NCBI RefSeq assembly: GCF_901709675.1
Contig: NC_051089.1
Span: 4,690,476 to 4,754,475, forward strand
Length of the DNA: 64,000 nt
Reading direction: 5' to 3'
Source: Syngnathus acus
Taxonomy: Eukaryota; Chordata; Actinopteri; Syngnathiformes; Syngnathidae
Shown here: one piece after another, positions 49,501-61,500 of the stretch
Numbering within the stretch: position 1 is the stretch's first letter
Layout: each line of letters starts with the position of its first letter
Notes under the pieces: model-generated
Seen by the model: only the letters and a program-made list of their open reading frames with translations
Databases searched by the model: none
Told to the model about the DNA's origin: nothing
Position numbers and translations under genes: made by a program

Positions 49501-52500
49501 ACTTTATTTTTACATTTTATTCGCATATTGCAGTATTTTGTAGAATTCTGGAGCTGCTGAAGAACGAGACGTCTCTTACTAAATTTCTTCCCTGAATTAC
49601 GGCAAACTATGTGTTAAACCTTACGAAGAAGCAGTCATGTGCATAGTGTACCTTCACCTCCCGGATGGTTTCCTCCCAAAGCAGCAGTCAGTCCGATTAT
49701 CTAAACAGCCCTTGACAGCTTTTGTGTCTGACAGCCCCTGCCGAGCACCTCCTAATGGTGTTGAGACATTAGCCACACATGTCAGAGTGTTGGCAAACAA
49801 GGCGGCGACGGGGCTCCGGCAAACCGGCCGACCAGATCAGCAGTCACGTTCAATGAGATTACGTCCAACGTGACCCGCCGGCGTCGGGGTTCATCTGTCA
49901 TGCGCGTGTCCCATCACCGCAGAGACACTGAATAATCAGTCCAATCAATAGATGGCGGTGGCTCATTGGGCCGCTGCTGAATAAACATGGAAGTGACCCG
50001 CTCACCTCCTACAAAGAGGCAAGAGCCTCCGGGGGGTTCATTAGCTCTCCGAGGCTATGATCCTCCTCAGACGTTACTTTCCATTTCTGTTGGTGTGCCA
50101 ATCTGACGCCGCAGTTTTGACATACGTACGTAATTGCGAGCCGTGTGTTTGGACGGATCTTCCAATGCGTCATTCTCCGTCTATATTTACCGTTGGACCA
50201 AAGCTCATTCAAAAACCGCATGTGTTAGCAAAGACACCCTCTTACTTTCACCGTTATTTTCCTTTCTAATGACTCACCTTTCCAATAAAATCCACACTGC
50301 TACGGAGATGCCCGACATGTGGTTTTAATGAAAAACCCGAGACCTTGATTGTCAAACGCCGCAGGAGTTCATGTTCACGAGGCTGCGTAAATAGGAACTG
50401 TTAATTTGTACATCATAACCTGTCGTCCATAAACGTGAGCATTGAAAGCCTATTAAAATACCTGACGTTAGACTCGTCCCAGATGTAATTCTGGGCATGT
50501 TTCTTAGTTGAGGCCTGGTTCATCGGTAGAATTAGCTTAGCGTGTACTTGTTTAAAAGCCAATAAGGAGCACTGTGATAGACGAGGTGAAGTTTGCCTTT
50601 CGCTACAAGTCCGCTTTGAAAGGGTTTCGCTCTCTGTGATAGATGAATTTTAAATAAGGAAAAACAAACATTCTCGCTAGCTAGCTACAATAGCTCTATT
50701 TAGCTAACCTTCTAAGGCTAACTTGTTTCTAATACCTGACGCAAATCACATTTTTAATTTGTCATTAACATTAAGAGCGGCTAACTTCTTTTTTTAGTTG
50801 GAATGTTAAAATATTACTTATGATTCTTAAATATTAGCCTGTTTCTTTAAATTTTCCTTTTCTCCTTTTCAGCATTTTAGAAAGTCCCTTCCTTCTCCAT
50901 TCAGTCGATCTCGTTGCATGTCTGAGTAATTCTTCATCTCGACTTGCCCACTGTATGTTTTTTTTTTTTTCTTTTCCCCTTCATCAGCTTAAGTTCTCCT
51001 TGCATATGCGCAGGAGCTGGTGACAACTTGACTGGCACGCTGTCAAAGAAAGGTGCTGCCTTTCCAATGGCGGAGCATCGGATTGGCCCTTCTCTTTGAG
51101 CTTGCGTGCGTGTGTATGAGCGTGAGAGAGAAAGCGGGGGGGTTGTCAGGACTTGACCGGCACGCTTTGCATGTTCTTCTTGAGACAGGTGCTCCTGGGT
51201 GAGCACTGGTGCATGACAGTTGCCTTTCATCGCTGTCTTCTCTACACTTAACCCTCTGACCACCCCCGCCTTACTTCTTCCTCCTCCTTCTCTTTGCCTG
51301 ACCTCCTTTCATGGCACTTCCCTCGGCCCGTCCTGAGTGATGGGCCGCTAAGGTTGGCTGGTGGGCGGCCGGGGGCGCTCTCTGTGTGGTTTGGTGCACC
51401 CGGCGAGGCGCCAACACTGTCAGCCCGACCTCACATAGACACAAAACACCCACAAGTTTTTTTTATTTTGCTCAACCGTCCGTAATTCCGTCCACCGGCG
51501 CTGTCAAGCACTTGATCAAACGTGCATAAACGATGAGTTCCCCTCCCTTTCTCCCCCTCCCTGTTATAATAGAGGCAGATTCTTTTTCTTGGGTTCTGTT
51601 TATTCAGATGAGGCTGACTTGAGAGGGGGGCAAACGGGTCACATCCACTTGCCTGGTTCAAGCGCTTCTGAATTGAGGCTTGTCTCCAGCTGGTTGGAGA
51701 GAGAAGAGAAACACAAGTATGGCCAATTTGTGTGTGTTTGTGTGTGCATGCGTGTGTGTGTGGTAAGGGTTCACTCGTCAACCCCTGTGTCATGCTTGTG
51801 TCAGCCCCGTTTATGTAGAGGGCACCATATTTGGTTTGTCACGGAACTTTTTGAAGAGGAGTCGCTGTAGCACTCTGGCGGCCTAGCCTCCTGAAATTAG
51901 TTGCTTTATGTTATGAATATTGACTTTTTAATTGCTTGTACACTGAGGACTGGATCTCTGGAGTGTCTACTTACTCATCAATTGTGAAATGAAGTCAATC
52001 TGTTTTTATAGGCCATTTTCTGTGAATGTGTCTGCAAGCAAGCAGTTCTGCTTGAGTTTAGTCAGTTTCTTTTTTTTTACCAATGCTCCTCTCCCCCGCA
52101 ACAACAAAGTTTTACACGTATATTTCATCCGACACTAAGTGGGAGCCGCATCCGTCGACGTTTAATAGTTGTTCTACTTGTTGATGAGAGTGTCAGCGAC
52201 GGCGCACGCCAGGAGCTTAATCCAACAACGGCGCCTCACCGTTCTCCCCCGTTATCTTACCGACGAGTGGACCGCTTTGTCGCAGTCTTTGTCGCGCATT
52301 GTGACGTATGAGATGGACTCAACGTAAACGCGGTGACAGGCTAGTGTCTCGCATGAGTGACAGCGCGGCAGGATTGGGCTAATCTGAGCGACTGACTGTC
52401 CCCGTAACCGGTACGGAGTAGTCAGCTTCGGCGGAGTTATCAGTGTTTGTAAGTCCTTCTGCTACGCTGGGATGACAATAGGGATTAGTGCCAAGGTTCT

Positions 52501-55500
52501 TTAAACATTTTTTTTTCTTATTTTATATTTGGGAGGAGGGAAGCCACCCCCCCTCTTCTTATCGTGGTCTCTGCAGGATGCTGCTGCTGCGAGTTTTTCC
52601 TTGACTGTCAATTAAAGTGGGGATCATTAACTTCAAGGGTATAAATGTTCTAACACTGGTATTACGTTGGGAAGCTAAGTCGCTGACAGATGTTCCAACT
52701 TTAATTCTCTGCTTGTTTTTTTTTTGTCCTTTAATTAATTTATGTATCGCTTCTCTGGGCTTTTAAATATTCCTCTCCCCCTGCCTGCTCTTTTGTTAGC
52801 CTGTAATCTCGCTCGCCGCGCTCGTCACAAAGACGATTGGGCCTCGCCGGTGTTTCACACGTGGTTCAATCGGCTAATGTATTCATTAGTTGCAGAAAAC
52901 TGAAAGGTAAACAGTAGCTGTGTTTGTGTGTGTTCGCGTGTGTGTGGTAGCCTGAAGGGAGGATGAAATAAAAGCATGTTTGCCTCTCCTGGTTCTCCAT
53001 CAGGAGGACCAGACTACTTAAGAGTGGCACTTGATGAAAACAAAACAGCTTGTATCTTTGTACATGGTGTTTTTTTTGTTGTTATTGTGTTGCGTGGAGG
53101 TAAACAAAAGAAGTGTGCTACTTTTGGGAGTTTGACGCACGAGTGGCTGGCAGTTGCGGGCTGGGATATATTTGTATTTTTTTCGACTATGATTCAAAGT
53201 GTGAGCGACAGCACACAGTCGGTAGCGGGCAGCCTCCTCGCCGAAGAAGCAAACAAACGAGGCGATGCTAGCGGGAAGCGGAAGAGACGGCTAATGGGCA
53301 AACTCTTCATCCACCGACGTCACCCTCCCCGTTTCTCCCGTGACAGCTCCTTTCCTTTGTTCTCAACCCGTGGCGGCCCACTCTCTGCCTAGGGATCGGT
53401 GACAAGTTTTAGCGGGATGATCAAATGCAACGGTGACACCTGATTAGGCTATAGCTCGTGTTTACAGTCGCCCACCCCCCCTCTCGCCGCTTCTTCCTCG
53501 TCCTTATCCCTCCTTCTTAGACAACAAGGGAGACTTCACCTTGACTAATTAAATTTGCACCTGCAATGCCAGCTGTGACAGCCACTGGAGGGCTGCATGT
53601 ATTTATGTCACTCCATACATACTTCCTGTGACGCTCATGGGGGTTGACTGCACACTGGTGTGGGTTTCTCCAATAGCCGTCTTTATTGTGTCTTGTGTTT
53701 GCCGTGATTTGGGGCAAAAAAAAAGGGTAGTACAGTACAGGGGTGACGGTGTTGTCGGAAATTGGGAGCAACGATAGGGGGCACTGTTGAGCAGCATGGT
53801 GGAAGAAAAATGGGAGTATATCAATATTTCCGATTCCCTGCTTTACTCGTTTTACGGGAGAACGTTGACCTATGGAATTAATTTGTTGTTTGGCCGAGAT
53901 CATAACTTCATGTACTTGAAATGAATGAGAGAGAATGCCCAGTTGCTCTTCATCAAATTCCATATGTACGTAACCAACCAATCATATGATTGGTTTATTT
54001 GATGAATAAAATATTTTATGGCAACTTTGAGCACACGTAGTTACGTCAATAGCCATATATTTTTTTGAAATGCCAATAGTGATCCATTCAATCTGTATAC
54101 CCGTGTTATTCCCTCGATCGCTCAGTTTATTAAAGCAATGCAATTTGGGCTGTTGTTGCCAAACACTCATCTCTTCTTGCTGACAATAACAAATGCGCAA
54201 TTGAGTTTTATGGCTTGTGATGTCTTTGAACCCAGCAGTTAAAAAGAATGTGTCTTCCTCTCACTCCGAGCCTGCCATTTGATCATTCATTAACATGTGC
54301 ACAGACTCTGCTTGTGGATACATGATCCAGTGCATGTGTGTGTGCATCTATCTAAATCCAGGTTGCAAGTGTATAAAGGCCACCCGTCGAAGTGAGCGGG
54401 ACATCAGTCACTATGTAGCTGGAGACAGGACTGGGTAATTTGTGGCTTCTTTCACCCATCCGCCCCCCTCAACCCACATCCTGCCTCAAATTGACCGGGC
54501 CCGACTGCTGGTCATGCTGTATTACACGGGTTAGATGGAGTAATTATTTCTAGGCCACTGACTACAAGCAAGATTAATAGTTTTTGAAACGTCCATAATG
54601 GAGGGCTGACCCGTCGTGACATAAGCATTATTTCAAGCTCACCTCCACTCTCATCCCTCTCACCTTTGGGCACCGACCTAGTCTGATTTATACCTGGGCT
54701 AATGACCAGGGTGGGGGTCCAGTGGGCCCCACCCTAACGGTTTTACAGTCACCCTAACAGAGCATTGATTTCATGTGTCAGAAAAAAGCCATCTTGATAA
54801 TTTTGTTGATAGGAAACAGTCCAGTGTTACTCGGCGGACTATTGTCGTTTTAAGCAGGGATTTGCATTGCTGGAATCGGTATTGATGTAGAATGGTACAC
54901 AAAGGGGAACTTTATCGGTGTCTATCAAAGAGCGCTTTGCCGACCTGTGTGAATGGTCCAGAAACAGAATGGTGGTGTTGACGTCAATTCACAATTTCTC
55001 CGACTTTAAAATTGAACTCAAATTGTAAAGACCACTGTGCATAAAGGAAGTTAAGTTTTAGGATTGACCCCACCCCTTTTTGTTAAAATTGTCGCAATCA
55101 GTATCTGTACATCATCTTAAGTTCATTGTGATTACTTTTACCATCTTATCTTGCGAAAGCCACCAGCCTCTTTATGAGCCAAACTAAGATAAGCACAGCT
55201 ATTAAAAATACTGTATTGTTAAATCCTTTACATTTTTGCTATCGTTTCGGTTAATGAACCAGTAAATGCTGCCGACTTGTGTTTCTAATTATCCACATCC
55301 TCGAATTCCACCATCTGTCCCTGTGTCTTACTTGGTCTTGCCCCAACCCTGATGCGCTTGGTTAGAGTTTTATAGCCAATCGCAGAAGATCCAAAGTTGA
55401 CACTAGGTGGCACTTGGACATCATTCTATCACATGCCCCCTCCTTTGCCCCCACCCTTTGCTCCACTCTATCTCTTAAGTACACCTCACATGTCAATGTG

Positions 55501-58500
55501 TTTTATTTTTATTGGACGGAGGGCAGTGTGTAATGCATTCACCTCCGTTCCTGCCAGCTGTTAAATGCCCCAGAACATGGTCTGGCCAGGCTCCGCCCCG
55601 TTAACCCCTCTGATTGGCTGTAATAATTAGCAGAAGTGAACAGTAACCGAACCTTTCGGCGAGGGACAGCAAGAGACTCGTTGATTTCGTACGTGACTGA
55701 AAACCCGGCGTGGCCGCGAGTCTGCCGGACCCGAGCGTTCATTTTAGGCTTTAATATTAACTCTCAACTTAAACGCATGCATGCAGCGCGCCACCAGCAA
55801 TTACATTTTCAAATGGCTGGGTTTGTAAACCTCTAGCGTGTTAATCTGTCACTATTCAAGCTACTGGGAAAGAGTGAAAAGAGGATTAAGCCATTCAATT
55901 CCTGGTAGAATATTTCCCTTTGTTCGGAATGAGTGAAGGAAAAATAAATAAAGAAACCAAGTGGCTTGTCAAGCAAAACGAGCGGCCGGCAGTCTGCTCC
56001 GACTTCGCCATGATAATGCCATTATGGAAATCATAGCCGCTTCTGGATTCCAGGAAGACTGGGTGACAGTCATGTAAACGGTCACAAACGATCCCAGTTG
56101 TTGATTCGGTATTAATCTTAGGTCACATGATAATGCCGGTCTATCTGGGTCAAATGGATACATGAGATTGAATCAGACCTGTCCTAGATGTTCAGTCTGG
56201 CTTTTGTTATAAGGCCTATGTTTTTTCTTCTTCCTAATGGCTTAGGTGATTGTCAGCAGCTGCTTTAACTCGGTAATCATTCCGCAATAAAAAAAATACA
56301 ACAGCGAGGGGCTCATCATAATAAATAATTCAAGAGTTTGTCCTAGTTGTCCGCGAGAAACAGGATATCAATGATAGCAGAGCAGCTTGTCACAGTTTGA
56401 AAGATAAGCAGCTCAAATATGTTCTCAGGCAAATTAAAGGAGACCGGCTCCATCTTTAATATACTGTATTTTGTATGATCTTCTGATATATTTGCCTCCA
56501 AAATGACTCCTTAAGGATGATTTCTAACTTGAAGTCTTGGAATCTTTTGTCAGACAACACTGAATCAAATCTGGTGTTTTGCATAAGAATACAAAAGACT
56601 GCACGATAATTTTTCCAGTTGTCAACCGATCCGGTGCAGTCTTAGCCATGCATTTACCCTTGACTTCCAACCTCTCTTGGTCGGATTGCACATTATCTTT
56701 ATCCGAGATGAGGGTACTTGACTTCCGGAGTGTCACAGAGAGATCTAATATGGAGCCAAAAGGCCAGAGCGACTGAAAATCATTGTCATTTGAAGAGGTT
56801 GCTTGTCACATGATGGGTTTGATCAGGCAGCGCCGCAGTACACAAAGCTGGGTCTTTGCACTGTCTAACAGTGGTACTGGATTAGAGACACAAGCCACTT
56901 CGGCTGTGATCAGTCACTCAGACCTAGAGACACATGAGGGGACTGAAATCCTGCTTGCGTGCTTCATCCACGTCTTGTTCCGGCGAACCTCGTATGGAAA
57001 TTAACAACGTAAATGCTGACAGTTGATTGTCAAAGACGGTAAACTGCCGGTCTTTGGCATTTTTAGATATCTTGAAAGGTCGGTACAGACAGTAGCGCCT
57101 TTGTTACTGTAGGACCCAAAGCGCTACAGTCTGTATCGACCCTTCAAGAGTTTAATTTTTTAGTTGATCTGAACAAAAACAATCAGGTGCCAAGGTTTTG
57201 GTTTTGGGAGTTAGCCAGGCTGCTGTTCGCAATGAACAAACCCAATCTGATATCAGATATTAGTCAAAATAGAGCTGTCAATTACGGATTTCCTGTACTT
57301 TTACTGAAATTACTTCTACAAAATGCTGCAAGTGACAACATGTAATCTTCACACATTGAACCTGACTCCCAAACCTCAGCTAGCCACTCAATCACCGAGC
57401 TTCCCTGGACAGTTCATTGTGTAAGTGCTATGTCAGACTCCAGAGCCTCTAAACGCACCACCTGCTCATTGTTTTCCTCACCGCCCAATTGAGGTGGCCA
57501 AACCTGGGCAGTTGAGAAGGTGAGCTTTGGATTTGGTGACCTCAGGCCTCTGGTTCTTAGATCTGTCCTTGACACAGTCTTTGGAGGACACCTGTCACCC
57601 TTGCTGCAAAGCCTACATCTCGCCGCAGCCAATTCAACCCACCCCCCTGGGCCCGGGCTCCACTTTGCACAACCATATTGATTTTTTTTGGGGAGGCTGG
57701 TGAGAGCGGGAGGGAGGAACTGAGGGAGCTCTCTAAAGGACTGACTTCTCCTTGACACCCCTAGGCGCGACAGCCCTGCTAGAACAACTCTGGTCCCTCG
57801 CTGAAAACGGCTAATCACAGTCAATCAACTCTCCTTTTTTCTATCCCATTTCTCCCTCACTGCTCTCCGCCCGACATCACCCCCTATCCATGGTTACCGC
57901 CTGAATACCAAGGGACTGTCTGCATTAAAAACGTCCATTCCACATGGAAAACAGCTGACCTCATGAAAGCATGCTGTAATTCGAAGGTGAAAACTAAAAA
58001 GCTTTTACCAAGATCGACATAATCCTAATGGAAAGATTACGGCTTTGCTCAACAGTAACAGTTAGACCAAAGCAGATACCAGACATGGAGTCACTGTTAG
58101 GGAAGTCCTAGAAGCAGCTCTTGTGGCCACACTTTTATGAGTTTGGATCCTTTTGATTTGTTGAAGTATCAATATCTTCAAAATGCATTGTTAAAGAACA
58201 TTTTTTTCCAGCTATCCCGACGGAACTGGAAGTATCCTGGGATGTCAATAAGTCGTAAAAAGGCTGAAGAAGAATGCAAGGATGTTTAATGTTAATGGAG
58301 CAGTAATGAGTGTTGGCTGTAGTATGGGTGACCTTTTTTCAAACTGGAGTGGCCTCTGTACTTCCAGTACAGTGTGAGGTTCCATGAGTGGGAATCTAAT
58401 TAATGGCCGGCAGTGGTCCCTCCCTCTCCTGCTGGTCCGGTAATGTGCGCAGATTGGTGTTATAAACAGGGTGTGGAATGTCTGCCCAATGTTGGCCTGG

Positions 58501-61500
58501 AAAGATTGGCCGTCTTGTTCAGGGAGATGGATGGAAATGTTCTAATATTAATGTTCCCCCCGCAGACGTGTGGAATGATCTACGTGCCCGCCGTCGGTTA
58601 ACAACAATTAACAGTCAGTCGGCATACCAGAGCATTTGTCACTATGAACCTGTGCTCCCCCTGTTCATAACTGAATTTAGAAATGATTAACCACACTTCT
58701 GTCTTGATATGAGAGCATTGATTAACTTTGAAAGGTAGACAGTGGCGACACTAGACGATACAATGAGGGTGTGCTGTTCCTACTATACACTCCTTGGCCT
58801 CGCAGGGGCAGTGTAGTGCTTGCATGCAGATAGCGGAATGTCTTAAGCGAAGACCAGAAGAAGGTCATTATTTTTACAGTAAGATACAAATGCTAATTGC
58901 TGCATTCCAACTACTTCTTCACAACCAATCTCTTTGTTTAAAATTGAAAATAGAAAAAAACTAGAACCAATCCATCTGACCAGCCTCGCGCACTGGCAAT
59001 CTCATTCATATTCATAAGATGGTCCTGGTCTGGGTTATACAGAAAGTTAGTTACATATTACAAGCCATGGGGTCAACACCACCACATTCCAGTGAGTCAT
59101 TTATTGCCAAGTTACCCATCACACCAAGCTCCAAACTACTTGCCAGGAATTTTATAGCCGAAAGGTTGCATACAGGATTGTTTACAATCAACGGTGTGTG
59201 TATTTTGGTGCTTCATCTTCAAGTCTGTAGTCCAGAACTACTACTGGGGGTACAGTCTTTGTGAGGACTTTGTACTGATGTGTGGTCTGTGTCTGTTTGT
59301 TGGTACTTGAGTGTGAAAGCCCCATGTTTCTATGTTAAGCAGGTTCTAAAACGTCTTAGGTCATGCCCTAGCTTCTAAACAGCAGACTAAATGGACGCCC
59401 TTCATCAAACATTTGCAGCTCCGCAAATGTTTAATCCTACTCAAAATTCAGTTGGGTATCCGTTGCAGCAGTGACAAACTAGAGCTCACGTTTATTTGTA
59501 GTTTCAGGGATTGTTTTGATCGTATCTTGGCTCTCTGTCATATGGGTACATGTTTTTTTACTGCTTAAAGCAATCGTAAAACTATAGTTTACTGTATTTG
59601 ATGTATAGGTCAAAATCTTTAGTAACATTCCAAAATCATGCGTGTTTGGTAGATTGGACTTCGACTGTAGAGGTGGGATGGACCCCCCCAATCTCCATGT
59701 ACCATTTTATAGCCCCTCATTGATTTCTAAGTTCAAATGTGTAATCAAAGCTTCTAGAGATTTTCGTCACGCACACAAAAATGCGTGCAGATGGTGAATG
59801 GCCACTGACCTTCTCTGTTCTCTGAGTTGCTTCACACGGGCTGGCTACATTCTGCGATCCAGTGCCAAATGGACCCGGGAGGAAGTGCCTTTGATGCGAA
59901 CGGGCAGCCCCTCTGATTCATTCTTCACTTTTACAGCTCACTTGTCAAAACTGTTGATTCGCCGTCACTTTTGCACAAGATGAGTGCTTTCTGAAACGGG
60001 TGCCACACAAGCACCAATGGTGTGCTGTCCAAACAGTGTGCTGTCCTTTATGCGGCTGTCTCACCTCACAAGCTTTCTTTAGATGTGTTGAGGGTCCACA
60101 GTGACATCATCCCTTGGTTTCAGAATTTGTCTTCTGTCTTATATACTGAGAGGTATTTGGACAACAAGGTAGAGCTGGAGTTGAGTAAGGGCTAGCTAGC
60201 GCCAAAACCTACAAGTCATAAACCCAATATCATGCTATATTGAAGGATTTATTCCACGCAAATATTTTGTTCCTGGTTTTTCGTTTATTGCCGTGATTTT
60301 GGTACATTTCTAGCTGTTATCAAAATGGTTACAAAAACGGTCTGATGAAAACATTTTGTGATCTAGGAAACATTTCACTCTTGAGTAGAATAGTAGAACT
60401 TTGCTAATGCTATTAAGCTATTTGATAGAGTATTCTACCTGTCGCACTAAAGCAGGAGTAATGAATAGTGTGTCTATTCTACTCAGAAAGTCTTCCACCA
60501 TGTATCTACAGTTCACGATGTATTAGTTAGATGAGATTGACTTGTCCTTCTTTTAGAAAGCACACAACATCCCGTGTGTTCAACCGTACCCGCAACTTAG
60601 ACTCCAAAGGCTTTTTATCCTTTAAAGAGGCCGAGCTATCTGGCTATTCTCAGCCGCCCATGCCAAAAAACGGACATTAATCTACTCTGAGAGCTTTGAA
60701 GAAAGTGTCCACTTATATGTCACAGATGGGGGAAATGTATTAAATTAATAAATAAACGGTACAAAATGTGATATCTCATGGGCTAGGATCAAAGCAAACC
60801 AATTGAGTCCTATTCTACCTAATATGTTTTTCTATGATAAACAGTCCGGCTGAAGGGATAATCCTATCAAGCAAGTGAGGGATTAAAAAAGGACGGAGAG
60901 AAAAAAAATCTGATATATCACTCAGCACAGAGACGGTTGGCATGGCTACCGTGAAGCATTATTATTGGATTGGTAATCTCGCTTCTTGGGTCCTTTTTTT
61001 GTGTGTGATTTTCCTTTCACAATCGGGTGCTTACACCAAGACGGTGCAGACAGACATGCTGGTTCTTTGGTCTGGAGTCCATCCAGTGGCAACTTCTTTC
61101 TTTTGCGTGGAATTTCTGAGCAGCTTGATGTATTTGACGCATGCGTGACAGCCGCGCTTGTGTGCGATCGGGGTTGAGGCATTGCATCGTCCTGACCGCA
61201 TGTTACTTCGAAGTCATGGAATGAAAGCACACTTTGGTGCCTCTGTACACATTTCAGAGTGAAGCTATATGTGCGTACAGTATATATGTGTGTGTGTATA
61301 CACAGGCTTGATATAGTCAGCTTCTGTCAGAGGGCGGAATATGAGACAGACGAATGCGTGTCAAGTTGTCAGTTGTCTTCCAACCGGCTTTTGAACGTAC
61401 TTCGGCCATGCATGTTTTTTGTTTTTTTTCAAGAATCAAATCTTTGGATTACTTTTTTTTCCCTCGGCCTGCACACTCGTGTGCATCCTTTAAGAAAACT

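Noticed and set aside
53517-53981. 154-codon minus-strand frame in fto intron 1
   Set aside because: No recognisable motif, random composition and an overlapping second frame. Such length is expected by chance in 64 kb.
60382-60485. 12-bp inverted repeat TGAGTAGAATAG/CTATTCTACTCA with an 80-nt spacer
   Set aside because: The arms are short relative to the spacer, and such a pair is expected roughly once by chance in a window this size.
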